64,000 nucleotides of DNA from DATFLS01 sp964413425 (GCA_964413425.1 CAYPST010000007.1:12136-76135), one strand, 5' to 3'. Counted from the stretch's first letter, positions 28,120 through 37,598 are shown. Notes: generated by a model not told the origin, from the sequence alone. Program-made: numbers and translations.

Positions 28120-28986
28120 TCAAGCCGCACCCAATCCGGTCAGCTCTTCACTGATCTCCCATAAGCGGGCTGCTGCCTGAGGATCATATGATTCCTCCGA
28201 AGAAGTTGCCGGCTGTTTGTCGATAAAGTACGTTCCACTGATGCCCTCAACCTCCGGTGAAGAAGCAAGATATATACTTGTTTGAGCGCCTTTTTCCGGA
28301 CTCTTTGCAAACAGATGTAACACAGGCATGACGACTTTCCCCAACAATCCGGTGTTCTTCCCAAAGTTACTGGCAACAAAGCCTGGATGAAGTGCATTCA
28401 CGGCGAGAGCGTCGTTTTCAAGCCGCCGGTCGAGTTCGTATGTAAATAAAATATTTGCTAATTTGGATTGTCCATACGCGTGCATCGGAGAGTATTTTTC
28501 TTCACATAACAAATCATCAAAATTGATGGAGACGCCTCTATGGGCTTCTGAAGATACATTGATAATTCTACCTGATGCGCTCTGCTTCAGAAGATCGAGG
28601 AGGAGATTGGTGAGCAGGAAATACCCCAGATGGTTCAGGGCAAATGTCATTTCGAGGTCCTCCTGTGTCTCCTGGCGGGAAAAGAAAATGGCGCCAGCAT
28701 TATTAACCAAGATATCCAACCGAGCGTATCGTTCTTTATAATTTGCAGCGAGTCGTCGAATATCCTCCTGTACAGATAGATCAGCAAGCAGGTAGTCCAC
28801 CCGGGGATTCCCGGTTTCTTGTTGTATCTGCTCTACGGTGCGTTCACTTTTCTCCTGATTCCGTCCGACGATTACCGCAGACGCACCCTGGGCGGCCAGC
28901 TCTGTGGCAGTCACTTTGCCAATGCCCGAGGTCGCGCCGGTAACAAGACATTCTTTATCTACTATATATGGATTTGATTTCATCAT
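28120..28986 (-). CDS. Short-chain dehydrogenase/reductase
   Basis: 288 residues, classical SDR. The NAD(P)-binding motif is TGATSGIGKVTA (residues about 17-28), then NNAGAIFF. The catalytic Ser lies in INVSSEAHRG and the YxxxK is YGQSKLANILFTYEL. This subtype (YGQSKLAN, with EAH after the Ser) is the retinol dehydrogenase/WW-domain-oxidoreductase-like branch common in bacteria; the substrate is unknown. Two adjacent ATG codons follow GGGGG; either may start it. It stands alone, with no co-directional neighbour closer than the beta-helix gene (167 bp away). The 290 bp upstream, before tRNA-Arg, hold no gene. Confidence 0.92.
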   Translation of the reverse strand: MMKSNPYIVDKECLVTGATSGIGKVTATELAAQGASAVIVGRNQEKSERTVEQIQQETGNPRVDYLLADLSVQEDIRRLAANYKERYARLDILVNNAGAIFFSRQETQEDLEMTFALNHLGYFLLTNLLLDLLKQSASGRIINVSSEAHRGVSINFDDLLCEEKYSPMHAYGQSKLANILFTYELDRRLENDALAVNALHPGFVASNFGKNTGLLGKVVMPVLHLFAKSPEKGAQTSIYLASSPEVEGISGTYFIDKQPATSSEESYDPQAAARLWEISEELTGLGAA

Positions 28987-29226
28987 ATCCCCCTTCCGTC
29001 ATCGACAGCTCAGGGAATTCATATTCTACCCATTCATCAGAACAAAGAATCAGTCCGACTAAAATATAGAGGTTCCTGTCGACTTTCGGAAGACTCCTTT
29101 TCTGCAGATATTCACCACAAAGACATTGTACCACTTATTGCTTCAACTGATGAAATCCTTCATGGAGCAGAAGCGTTCCTTCTGTCTATGGTAGCCCGGA
29201 GGATGATAATCGTGTACAAAGATAAA

Positions 29227-29257
29227 CTGCTGTTATCCATTTCAGGGATAACAGCAG
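29227..29257 (-). terminator. Hairpin terminator after tRNA-Arg
   Basis: 12-bp perfect stem CTGCTGTTATCC / GGATAACAGCAG with a 7-base loop, 21 bp beyond the 3' end of tRNA-Arg in the minus direction. The following TTTATCTTTG is only moderately T-rich. Confidence 0.6.
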
Positions 29258-29277
29258 CAACGTATGAAAGGATTGAG

Positions 29278-29351
29278 TACGCCCAGCAGGATTCGAACCT
29301 GCGACCTTTGGAACCGGAATCCAACGCTCTATCCAGCTGAGCTATGGGCGC
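29278..29351 (-). tRNA. tRNA-Arg (anticodon CCG)
   Basis: Cloverleaf read on the minus strand: acceptor GCGCCCA pairing with TGGGCGT (first pair G-U); D arm AGCTCAGCTGGATAGAGC; anticodon stem TTGGA/TCCAA enclosing loop TTCCGGT, so the anticodon is CCG (Arg, reads CGG); T arm with GGTTCGAATCC. CCA is not encoded. It stands alone between the SDR gene and aconitase. Confidence 0.93.
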
Positions 29352-29470
29352 ATTATTTGTTATAATATACAATGAACAGGGACAGTTGAAAACATGAATT
29401 TACTCATTATCACGGTCTTTTTTATTTATTGCAACAAATTTAAATTAGAATAGATAAAAGGAGAACACGA

Positions 29471-29503
29471 ATGTTGCATTCTCTGGATAGAGATAATCTA
29501 TAA
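29471..29503 (+). CDS. Possible 10-residue leader peptide upstream of aconitase
   Basis: ATG-started 10-codon frame (MLHSLDRDNL) with a good Shine-Dalgarno AAGGAG at 29458-29463, seven bases before the ATG. It ends 20 bases before the aconitase start, which has its own AAGGAG at 29511-29516. It is too short to judge by composition. It could be a regulatory upstream frame or chance in a purine-rich leader. A TATAAT hexamer overlaps it at 29499-29504, with TTGCAT 19 bases upstream. Confidence 0.25.
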   Translation: MLHSLDRDNL

Positions 29504-29523
29504 TTATAACAAGGAGTGAATCA

Positions 29524-31788
29524 ATGCTCATCGATTTAGAACCAATCGAGAGATTGTATAGTTCTCTTCATGAGGTGCACGAGAAAGCCAGAGATTTGTT
29601 TGGCAGATCATTATCTCTTGCTGAGAAAATATTATACTCTCATATGGTCGATTTTGGCTCGAGTGATGTCAAACGCGGCGAGAGTGACGTCTATTTCGCA
29701 CCGGATAGAGTTGCTATGCAGGATGCGACCGCACAGATGGCCCTGCTGCAATTCATGCTCGCCGGTCGTGACAAGGTTGCTGTCCCCACGACAGTTCATT
29801 GTGATCACCTGATTCAGGCATATGAAGGTGCCGGGGAGGATTTAAAACGTGCGTTGTACGAAAATAACGAAGTCTACCAATTTCTCCAGTCAACTTCGAA
29901 GAAGTATGGGATAGGTTTCTGGGAGCCTGGTGCCGGTATTATCCATCAGGTGGTGCTGGAAAATTATGCCTTCCCCGGTGGTATGATGATCGGAACGGAC
30001 AGCCATACACCCAATGCCGGTGGACTCGGAATGATTGCCATCGGTGTCGGTGGTGCCGACGCTGTTGATGTTATGGCAGGTCAACCCTGGGAGCTTCGCA
30101 TGCCGAAGCTGATCGGATTCCACCTCACCGGCGAATTGACCGGGTGGACGTCGCCGAAAGATATTATTTTAAAAGTCGCAGATATTTTAACGGTCAAAGG
30201 CGGGACAGGCAAAATTATTGAATATTTTGGTCCGGGGACCGAATCAATCAGCTGTACCGGAAAAGGGACTATCACCAATATGGGTGCCGAAGTGGGCGCC
30301 ACAACCTCTATTTTTCCCTTTGACGATCGCATGGTACAGTACTTACAAGCGACCGAGCGGGAAGCCGTTGCCGATCTGGCCAACAAATACAAAGAATATT
30401 TGCGTCCCGATGAAGATGTTGAGCAAAATCCGGAAGAGTATTTTGATGAGATCTATGAAATCAACCTCAGTAAGTTGGAACCGCATGTGGTTGGTCCCCA
30501 TACCCCTGATCTGGCAAGACCCATCTCGAAGCTCGCACAAGATACCGATGACAACAAGTATCCCTCAGAAATCAGGGAGGCCCTGATCGGCAGTTGCACC
30601 AATTCATCGTATGAAGACCTCACCCGGGCCGCCTCAATTGCACGACAAGCTGCGGAGCGCGGTTTGCGGACCAAATCCGGCTTCATGGTAACCCCGGGAT
30701 CCGAACGGGTGTATCAGACCATAAAACGGGATGGTATTCTGGAAGATTTTGAAAAAATTGGCGGGACAGTACTCGCCAATGCCTGCGGTCCCTGTATCGG
30801 TCAGTGGAAGCGTGATGATATTGGCGAAGACGAACCGAATACCATCATCACCTCATTTAACAGGAATTTCAAGGGGCGCAATGATGGCCGGGCTTCGACC
30901 CACTCCTTCATCGGGAGCCCTGAAATCGTCGTAGCCATGGCCTTCGGCGGTGATTTGCACTTTAATCCACTCACCGATGAACTGGCCACCGGGAATGGCG
31001 CACCATTTAAATTCGAGCCGCCAGTGGGCGAAGAGCTCCCTTCCCTGGGATTTGAATCCAAAGACAGCGGCTTCATCCCGCCCGCCGAAGACGGCGAAGA
31101 TGTCGAAGTCATTGTCGATCCCGACAGTGACCGGATCAGTCTACTGGAGCCGTTTCCGAAGTGGAATATTCCTGACGATTTCGAAAATTTAGTGATGCTG
31201 GTGAAAGCGCATGGGAAATGCACCACGGATCACGTTTCCCCGGCCGGGCGATGGCTGAGATTTCGCGGTCATCTGGATAACATCAGTAATAATATGTTTA
31301 TTGGCGCAGTCAATGCGTTTACCAAAGAAACGGGTACCGGATTCGATGTGCTCGACAATGAGCGAGGGAAGTCGTTTTCGGACATTGCCCGGCATTATAA
31401 AAACGAGGGAGTTGGGTGGATTGCCGTTGGCGATGAAAACTACGGCGAGGGCAGCAGCCGGGAACACGCAGCCATGGAACCCCGACATCTTGGATGCCGG
31501 GCGATCATCGCACGCAGCTTCGCCAGAATCGCTGAAACCAACCTGAAGAAACAGGGAATTTTGCCCTTATGGTTTGCGCATAAAGCCGATTACGACAAAT
31601 TAGACGAACAAGATCGAATTACCCTCCTGGGGCTTGATCAATTGCAACCCGGCCAGCCGGTGACCGTGCGGCTGCAACATACCGATGGGTCAACTAATGA
31701 TTTTGAAACGACTCACACGCTCAGTGACAAACAGATTGCATGGTTTTACGCCGGATCGGCTCTGAATTATATCAGAGAAAATACCTGA
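29524..31788 (+). CDS. acnA: Aconitate hydratase, mitochondrial type
   Basis: 754 residues. It interconverts citrate and isocitrate in the TCA cycle using a [4Fe-4S] cluster. The three cluster ligands are visible: Cys358 in IGSCTNSS, and Cys421 and Cys424 in ANACGPCIGQ. These numbers coincide with mature mitochondrial aconitase, and the sequence order (MMIGTDSHTPNAGGLGMIAIGVGGADAVD, KGRNDGRASTHSF, then the C-terminal swivel domain with GDENYGEGSSREHAA) also fits that type rather than AcnB or IRP-like AcnA. The symbol acnA is used loosely. The start is ATG with AAGGAG eight bases upstream. It is the only plus-strand core gene in this section; folD converges on it, with a hairpin (CACATGG / CCATGTG) in the 59-bp gap. 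Confidence 0.96.
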   Translation: MLIDLEPIERLYSSLHEVHEKARDLFGRSLSLAEKILYSHMVDFGSSDVKRGESDVYFAPDRVAMQDATAQMALLQFMLAGRDKVAVPTTVHCDHLIQAYEGAGEDLKRALYENNEVYQFLQSTSKKYGIGFWEPGAGIIHQVVLENYAFPGGMMIGTDSHTPNAGGLGMIAIGVGGADAVDVMAGQPWELRMPKLIGFHLTGELTGWTSPKDIILKVADILTVKGGTGKIIEYFGPGTESISCTGKGTITNMGAEVGATTSIFPFDDRMVQYLQATEREAVADLANKYKEYLRPDEDVEQNPEEYFDEIYEINLSKLEPHVVGPHTPDLARPISKLAQDTDDNKYPSEIREALIGSCTNSSYEDLTRAASIARQAAERGLRTKSGFMVTPGSERVYQTIKRDGILEDFEKIGGTVLANACGPCIGQWKRDDIGEDEPNTIITSFNRNFKGRNDGRASTHSFIGSPEIVVAMAFGGDLHFNPLTDELATGNGAPFKFEPPVGEELPSLGFESKDSGFIPPAEDGEDVEVIVDPDSDRISLLEPFPKWNIPDDFENLVMLVKAHGKCTTDHVSPAGRWLRFRGHLDNISNNMFIGAVNAFTKETGTGFDVLDNERGKSFSDIARHYKNEGVGWIAVGDENYGEGSSREHAAMEPRHLGCRAIIARSFARIAETNLKKQGILPLWFAHKADYDKLDEQDRITLLGLDQLQPGQPVTVRLQHTDGSTNDFETTHTLSDKQIAWFYAGSALNYIRENT

Positions 31789-31847
31789 TTGAGTGTGATG
31801 AGAGTTGCACATGGAACGGTGTTCATCATATTCCTTCCCATGTGTGT

Positions 31848-32729
31848 TTACGTCCGCTCCGCTGCCCAAATTGTGTTATGGAGCAGCATAGTGATTGTCA
31901 TTGGTCCCACTCCTCCAGGCACGGGGGTGATAAAATCAGCAACATTTTGAGCCTTCTCAAAATCCACATCACCAACCAGCCGGTATCCCTTCTCGGTTGA
32001 GGGATCTTCTATCCGATTCACACCAACATCGATAACGGTTGAATGCGGTTTAATCATATCCGCCTTGATTGCCTTCGGTGATCCGGCGGCTACAATGAGC
32101 AAATCAGCGCGTCTGGTGTGCTGCGCGAGATCCGTTGTTCGCGTGTGACAAATCGTTACGGTCGCATTCCCCATCCCGGTATGCTTCTGGTAGAGTAAGT
32201 TGGTTATCGGTTTCCCCACTAAATTGCTGCGGCCGATCACCACCGCGTTTTTTCCCTCGGTGTCGATTTTATAATATTCCAGGAGTTTCAGGATTCCATG
32301 CGGAGTACAGGGCACGAATCCTGCTTCTCCCAGCACCAACTTTCCCACATTCATAGGATGCAATCCATCTACATCTTTCTGAGGATCGATTGCCTGAATG
32401 ATCACGCTGGAATTGATGTGATCAGGCAGCGGCATCTGAACCAGGATCCCGTGATACCGGTCGTCCTTGTTTAAATCATCGATCAGATGCAATAACTCTT
32501 CCTGGGTCGTCTCAGCAGAGAGGGTAATCGTCTCTTCTGTGATCCCTAATTTTTTGCATGCTTTGCCTTTCATGCGCACATAGACCTGGGAAGCGGGATC
32601 TTCCCCCACCATTACAACGACCAGCCCCGGGCTCTTCCCCTTCGCTTTGAGTGCGTCAATTCGATTACGTATCCCCTTTCGTAATTCATTTGCGACGTGC
32701 TTCCCATCGATAATTTTTGCCTGCGCCAT
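31848..32729 (-). CDS. folD: Bifunctional methylenetetrahydrofolate dehydrogenase/cyclohydrolase
   Basis: 293 residues, typical for FolD. It oxidises 5,10-methylene-THF and hydrolyses methenyl-THF for purine and formyl-Met-tRNA synthesis. Motifs: YVRMKGKACKKLGI with the catalytic Lys (YxxxK), VQMPLPDHIN, the signature VVIGRSNLVGKPITNLL (NADP-binding), and the C-terminal TPVPGGVGPMTITMLL. The start ATG has GGAAAGGAG upstream. It is the last gene of the thrS-to-folD run, 24 bp after rny, and converges with aconitase. Confidence 0.97.
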   Translation of the reverse strand: MAQAKIIDGKHVANELRKGIRNRIDALKAKGKSPGLVVVMVGEDPASQVYVRMKGKACKKLGITEETITLSAETTQEELLHLIDDLNKDDRYHGILVQMPLPDHINSSVIIQAIDPQKDVDGLHPMNVGKLVLGEAGFVPCTPHGILKLLEYYKIDTEGKNAVVIGRSNLVGKPITNLLYQKHTGMGNATVTICHTRTTDLAQHTRRADLLIVAAGSPKAIKADMIKPHSTVIDVGVNRIEDPSTEKGYRLVGDVDFEKAQNVADFITPVPGGVGPMTITMLLHNTIWAAERT

Positions 32730-32753
32730 CCTGCTCCTTTCCAGCTCCAGAAC

Positions 32754-34304
32754 TTATTTTGCATAACTCACGGACCTGTATTCACGAATGATCATTACTT
32801 TCACCTGTCCGGGATAGTTCATTTCTTCCTGAATTTTATTTGCAATATCCTCAGCCAGGATATCCGCTTGACCATCTGTGACCGAATCCGGCTCGACGAG
32901 AACTCGTACTTCCCGTCCGGCTTGAATTGCATAGGAGTTCGAGACGCCGCTGAAATTCTCGGCAATTTCTTCAAGTTTCTCCAGCCGCTTGATATAGCTC
33001 TCCAGAGTGTCACCGCGAGCACCGCGTCGGGAACCGGAAATGGTATCGGCCGCCTGCACCAGCGAAGAAACCGGATGGGTCATTTCTACTTCTTCATGAT
33101 GGGACTCAATAGCATTGACCACAATAGAATTTTCTTCGTACTTCCGGGCGATTTCTCCGCCAATCAACGCATGTGTGCCGCTGGTATCCCGGTCCACGGC
33201 TTTCCCGATATCATGGAGAAATCCTGCCCGCTTGGCAATTTCACCATCAAATCCCAGCTCCGCAGCCATTAATCCGGTAAGCCACCCGACTTCAATCGAA
33301 TGCTTGAGGATATTCTGGCCGTAGCTCGTCCGGTATTTCAACTTCCCGACCAGATGCATGAGTTCTGAAGGAAGTGGCGAGACTCCAAGCTCATTAATCG
33401 CTTCTTCTGCAGCCTGCATAATAGAATCTTCAACTTGCTCAGATGCCTTTCCATACATCTCTTCGATGCGTGACGGGTGAATCCGGCCATCTGCAATGAG
33501 CGCTTCCAGAGCAATTCTGGATTTTTCCCTCCGTACCGGATCAAAGCTGCTGAGCACCACAGCTTCCGGGGTATCATCGACGATTAACTCCACACCAGTG
33601 AGTGCTTCGAAATGTCGAATATTCCGGCCTTCACGCCCAATAATACGGCCTTTCATGTTATCGTTAGGGAGATTCACCACTGACACGGTGGTTTCTGCCG
33701 TATGATCAGCTGCGGATCGCTGTATTGCAGATACAATCACTTTTTGTGCCTCTCTGCGGCCTTCTCTCACTGCATCATCCTGAATACGCTTAATTTCACG
33801 GCTGGCAGCCTCACGGGCTTCATCCAGAAGGTTTTCCAAAAGCAGGCTCTTTGCCTCTTCTTCAGTCATCCCGGCAATAGCTTCCAGACGCTTGTTCTGC
33901 TCTTCTATGATTTCATTCAGCCGATGGTCTTTCTTATTGACCCGCTGAATTCGCTCATCCAGACTTTTATCAAGCCGTTTCAGTTCACCTTCCCTTTTCT
34001 CGATCAGATCGGCTTTTCGCTCAATAGATAACTCTCTCTGGTTTAACCGTTTTTCTACACTCCCCAATTCCTCCTGTTTTTTCTTGTACTGCGCTTCGGC
34101 CGCTGCTTTCAGTTTTTGTATTTCTTCTTTGGTCTCTAACATCCGCTCTTTGGTAAGTGTATCCGCTTCCCGGACGGCATCCTGAATAATACTATCGGCT
34201 TCCTCAGATGCCTTCCGGAGCCGAGATTTCTGAATGAGTAAAGCGATACCGGAACCGATGAGCAAACCCAATACGGCGGTAGCAATCCAAATTGGTATAT
34301 TCAT
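32754..34304 (-). CDS. rny: Ribonuclease Y
   Basis: 516 residues. Membrane-anchored endoribonuclease that initiates mRNA decay in many bacteria lacking or supplementing RNase E. Order of parts: an N-terminal transmembrane helix (about residues 3-25); a long coiled coil (about 28-180, Lys/Glu-rich); a KH domain with IIGREGRNIRHFEALTGVEL; and an HD domain with HSIEVGWLTGLM and FLHDIGKAVD (HD metal pair), plus the AIESHHEE motif. Length and order are standard. It starts with ATG about 200 bp after zapA. A strong terminator-type hairpin lies in that gap, so rny may have its own promoter. folD follows after 24 bp. Confidence 0.97.
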   Translation of the reverse strand: MNIPIWIATAVLGLLIGSGIALLIQKSRLRKASEEADSIIQDAVREADTLTKERMLETKEEIQKLKAAAEAQYKKKQEELGSVEKRLNQRELSIERKADLIEKREGELKRLDKSLDERIQRVNKKDHRLNEIIEEQNKRLEAIAGMTEEEAKSLLLENLLDEAREAASREIKRIQDDAVREGRREAQKVIVSAIQRSAADHTAETTVSVVNLPNDNMKGRIIGREGRNIRHFEALTGVELIVDDTPEAVVLSSFDPVRREKSRIALEALIADGRIHPSRIEEMYGKASEQVEDSIMQAAEEAINELGVSPLPSELMHLVGKLKYRTSYGQNILKHSIEVGWLTGLMAAELGFDGEIAKRAGFLHDIGKAVDRDTSGTHALIGGEIARKYEENSIVVNAIESHHEEVEMTHPVSSLVQAADTISGSRRGARGDTLESYIKRLEKLEEIAENFSGVSNSYAIQAGREVRVLVEPDSVTDGQADILAEDIANKIQEEMNYPGQVKVMIIREYRSVSYAK

Positions 34305-34374
34305 TTTTTATACTCCTTTCATTTTCATAATCATCTTGCGAAGGAATCTTTTTCGATTCACCTCATCTGAGTTT

Positions 34375-34450
34375 AAAAAAAATCCCTGCAAGAAATACAT
34401 TGACCCGGAATTCACCTTCCATGGCCTGAAATGAATTTCCCGCAGGGATT
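34375..34450 (-). terminator. Long hairpin with U8 between zapA and rny; terminator or small RNA
   Basis: On the minus strand, AATCCCTGCGGGAAAT (34450-34435) pairs with ATTTCTTGCAGGGATT (34396-34381): 16 bp including two G-U pairs, enclosing 38 bases with an inner GGAA...TTCC hairpin. It is followed directly by eight T residues. This is a rho-independent terminator structure but with an unusually long stem and loop. A smaller hairpin (TTCTACG...CGTAGAA) lies directly after the zapA stop and a TACAAT hexamer between the two, so a short independent transcript is possible. Confidence 0.6.
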
Positions 34451-34502
34451 GCGGATTTACCGAATTGTATACGATTATTCTACGGCAATATGCGTAGAAC
34501 CG

Positions 34503-34820
34503 TCATTCAAAGATTTCTATTGAATGTTTTTTCAGCGCTTCTTCAATAACGTTCGTCAATTCCGTTGTTTTCAAATCATACGTCTGCTTTAATTCGTCCG
34601 CTTCTTTACGGAGTTCAAAGAGCTCATCTGCAATATTCATGGCTGCTAAAATGGCTATCCGCAACGTTGGTTGACTTGGCGGCAAGTTCTTGGAAATTTC
34701 CCGCATATGCCGGTCAACGTATTTTGCGATGTTTCGCAAATAGGATTCCTCAGCCTTACTTTTCACAGTATATTCTTCGCCAAAAATTGTGAGACGAATT
34801 AAATTTTCTTCGTTATTCAT
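34503..34820 (-). CDS. zapA: Cell division protein ZapA
   Basis: 105 residues, the normal size for ZapA, which binds FtsZ and bundles its protofilaments at the division site. The N-terminal domain shows IRLTIFGEEYTVKSKAEESYLRNIAKYVDRHM, matching the family's conserved start. ILAAMNIADELFELRKE leads into the C-terminal coiled coil that dimerises it. It follows a small coiled-coil gene (68-bp gap) downstream of pheT, an order I associate with FCB and Firmicutes-like genomes. The start is ATG with a weak Shine-Dalgarno sequence. Confidence 0.93.
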   Translation of the reverse strand: MNNEENLIRLTIFGEEYTVKSKAEESYLRNIAKYVDRHMREISKNLPPSQPTLRIAILAAMNIADELFELRKEADELKQTYDLKTTELTNVIEEALKKHSIEIFE

Positions 34821-34888
34821 TCAAAATTCCAGTGAAAGTCTACTATTCCATTCATTCCAGGACACCAGGTGTACTATGTGACGCGACG

Positions 34889-35146
34889 TTATATGTCCTC
34901 CAGGAGGTATAGCATTGTTTGAACTTTCGTCCGAATAATTTCACGACTCACAGAATCCATATTTTCATCCTTTTTCTTCTTACGTATTGCATTTAACTCA
35001 GTTCGTAGTTGTTGATTCTGCTGCGACATCTGTTCTAATGTTTTCACCAGCTGATGCACCTTCCGTTCCAGAGAATTTATTTTGAGATACGTATTCAACT
35101 GCTCTTCACTCTTCTCTGAGATAGGCGTTATGGTTTTTCGCAGCAC
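34889..35146 (-). CDS. Small coiled-coil protein between pheT and zapA
   Basis: Up to 85 residues, nearly all charged and helical (INSLERKVHQLVKTLEQMSQQNQQLRTEL is heptad-like), with a Lys-rich patch and a short hydrophobic tail. It resembles ZapB-type or other short division-associated coiled coils in size and location, but no family was assigned. The GTG at 35146 would overlap the end of pheT by 41 bp. A TTG at 35098, seven bases after the pheT stop and preceded by GAAGAG, is an equally good start and gives 69 residues. It is almost certainly in the pheT-zapA operon. Confidence 0.6.
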   Translation of the reverse strand: MLRKTITPISEKSEEQLNTYLKINSLERKVHQLVKTLEQMSQQNQQLRTELNAIRKKKKDENMDSVSREIIRTKVQTMLYLLEDI

Positions 35147-37499
35147 GGTCCAGTATTTGCCGAACCACAGAATCCACTTCCTTTTCTGTTAAGGTCCGTT
35201 CTTCCGAGATGAACCTCAATGAATAAGTAAGTGATTTTTTGTCTGCAGGGATTGGATCACCTTCATACAAATCATAGAGAGTGATGTCCGCAAGTAACTC
35301 ACCACCGGCTTTCTGCAGAGTTGTTCCCAGTTTAGCTTCTTCCAATTCCTTGGGCACAATAAAACTGAGATCACGTTCAACAGCCGGATAATCTGAAGGT
35401 TTTTGATAATCGAATTCTTCCGGAACGGCTTCACTTACCACATCCAGATCCGATTCAAGTCCGAACAGTTTCTCCTCTATATCAAATTTCTGCAGGAATG
35501 TTTGATTAATCTGGCCACCTGTTCCGGTCAACTTCCCATTAACAGAGAGTGTAAATCCCGGCTGAAATAAATCCGAGTCTAACCTGTCGAAAGAATACTC
35601 ACTTACCCCTACCATCTCCAGCATTGATTCAATATATCCTTTGAACTCATAGAAATCAATTTTTTTCTGTTCGGCACTCCAGGTACGAGGGGCGGTATGA
35701 CCGGAGGCGATTACCGCAAGATGCTTGTATTCATTTGCCTGCGTGGCGACGTCCGGGTTGGCGTTAAATACGCGTCCGAACTCAAATAACCGGATATCGA
35801 CTTCCTGCCGGTTGAGATTCTTCTGCACTCCTTCCACCAATAGCGGCATAAGAGTCGTCCGCAGATACGCCATCTCTTCACTCAGCGGATTTCTGACTTT
35901 CACCGGTGTTTTCCCGGTCACTTCAGGAAAACAATATTCCTGCTTCACCAGACTATTCGAGACCGTCTGATTGAATCCAAAGCCTTTCCAGAGATTTGCC
36001 ACCCGCCGGGTGAGACCGGTATCGCCGGATTGTATCTCCTGGGTATGATATTGGAAAAGGTCCGGAGAGGGAACGTTCTCCATGCCGTAGAATCGTACTA
36101 CTTCTTCGATCAGATCAACTTCGCGTGCCAGATCCAGCCGAAACATCGGGACAGAGACCCGGAGACTGTTCTGATTCTCTTCAATGATTCGACATCCCAA
36201 GGGGGTCAGAATATCACCGATCTCTCCCGGAGAAATATCAACCCCGATAAGTTTGCTTGTTCTGTCCGCACGGATTACAATTTCTCGTGGGGTGATCGGT
36301 GCCGGATACTGGTCGAGGATTCCTTCTACCACCTCACCGCCGGTCATTTCCTGAATGAGCGAGGTGATGCGATTCAGCGCATAGATCACTCCTTCCGGAT
36401 CGGCACCTCGTTCAAACCGTTTACTCGCTTCGGTGGACAAGCCCAGATATTTTGAGCCGCGCCGGACAGCGGTAGGATTGAAATACGCGCTCTCGATCAG
36501 AATATTGGTCGTATTTTCGGTGACTTCTGGGTTTGCTCCCCCCATAATACCTGCGATAGCGACCGGATTGTTCGCATCACAAATCAGGAGCACCTCTTCA
36601 CTCAGTTCTCGTTCTTTGCCATCGAGCGTGGTGAACAACTCTCCATTCATGGCAGACCGCACTTCGATGGTATTCTCAGCTAACTTCTCCAGGTCGAATG
36701 TATGAAGCGGGTGGCCGGTCTCCATAAGGACATAATTCGAGAGATCAACTATGTTATTGATAGGACGAAGGCCAACCGCCATTAAGCGTTGTTGCAGCCA
36801 CAGCGGAGAGGGCTCTATCGGCACATTCTTGATAATTCGGGCAGCATATCGCGGGCATTTCTCCGGTTCGTGAATGACGATCTTCGCAAGGCTGGTGATG
36901 TGTTCCGTGCTTTCGTTAATGTGAAGCTCCGGCCGCCGGAGTTCGGCCTCATACATCGCACCCACTTCTCGTGCAATACCGAGATGGCTCATACAATCCG
37001 GCCGGTTCGGGGTGACCTCAATATCTAAGCCGGACCAGTACTGCTCCAGATAACTCCAGAATGATTGCCCAACCTCCGCCTCCTCCCGCAGCACCATAAT
37101 TCCTGCATGGGAATCGCTTAATCCCAGCTCGCGTTCCGATGGAATCATCCCACGGGAATCCACACCGCGCAGGGTCACTGATTCGATTGTATTGCCATCG
37201 GGTAAAGTCGTCCCCGGATGAATCACCGGGACCTTCTGATCAGGTGCTACATTGGGAGCACCGCAAAGTATTTGACGAGTTTCCTCTTCACGAACTTTTA
37301 CCCGGCACACCAGTAATTTATCGGCATCCGGATGTGGTTCGACAGACTGCACCTGTCCGACGGTGACAGCCTCAAAAAAATCACTTTTTTCCAGTAAGGG
37401 GACCGACTCAAGGCTGGTCAGTGTAAGGCGATCTGCTAATTCGTGAACAGGTGCATCGAAATCGACATAATCATGCAGCCAATCAAGATTAATTCGCAT
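35106..37499 (-). CDS. pheT: Phenylalanyl-tRNA synthetase beta subunit
   Basis: 797 residues, normal for bacterial PheT. It forms an (alpha-beta)2 enzyme with PheS; the beta subunit edits Tyr-tRNA-Phe and binds the anticodon. Domains in order: an N-terminal tRNA-binding (EMAP-like) domain with VGQVQSVEPHPDADKLLVCRV; the B3/B4 editing domain; the B5 domain; the catalytic-like core; and a C-terminal FDX-ACB (anticodon-binding) domain with YPAVERDLSFIVP and LFDLYEGD-like DLYEGDPIP. It begins about 100 bp after pheS. Its 3' end overlaps the possible GTG start of the small coiled-coil gene. Confidence 0.97.
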   Translation of the reverse strand: MRINLDWLHDYVDFDAPVHELADRLTLTSLESVPLLEKSDFFEAVTVGQVQSVEPHPDADKLLVCRVKVREEETRQILCGAPNVAPDQKVPVIHPGTTLPDGNTIESVTLRGVDSRGMIPSERELGLSDSHAGIMVLREEAEVGQSFWSYLEQYWSGLDIEVTPNRPDCMSHLGIAREVGAMYEAELRRPELHINESTEHITSLAKIVIHEPEKCPRYAARIIKNVPIEPSPLWLQQRLMAVGLRPINNIVDLSNYVLMETGHPLHTFDLEKLAENTIEVRSAMNGELFTTLDGKERELSEEVLLICDANNPVAIAGIMGGANPEVTENTTNILIESAYFNPTAVRRGSKYLGLSTEASKRFERGADPEGVIYALNRITSLIQEMTGGEVVEGILDQYPAPITPREIVIRADRTSKLIGVDISPGEIGDILTPLGCRIIEENQNSLRVSVPMFRLDLAREVDLIEEVVRFYGMENVPSPDLFQYHTQEIQSGDTGLTRRVANLWKGFGFNQTVSNSLVKQEYCFPEVTGKTPVKVRNPLSEEMAYLRTTLMPLLVEGVQKNLNRQEVDIRLFEFGRVFNANPDVATQANEYKHLAVIASGHTAPRTWSAEQKKIDFYEFKGYIESMLEMVGVSEYSFDRLDSDLFQPGFTLSVNGKLTGTGGQINQTFLQKFDIEEKLFGLESDLDVVSEAVPEEFDYQKPSDYPAVERDLSFIVPKELEEAKLGTTLQKAGGELLADITLYDLYEGDPIPADKKSLTYSLRFISEERTLTEKEVDSVVRQILDRAAKNHNAYLREE

Positions 37500-37598
37500 A
37501 AGGATCTCATACTCAATTATGGATAGTTTTCATGCCTGGATAACAGAAAACGTCCGACGATTCAGGAAATACTGAACGAGAGGGGTGGAAAAAAGGTG

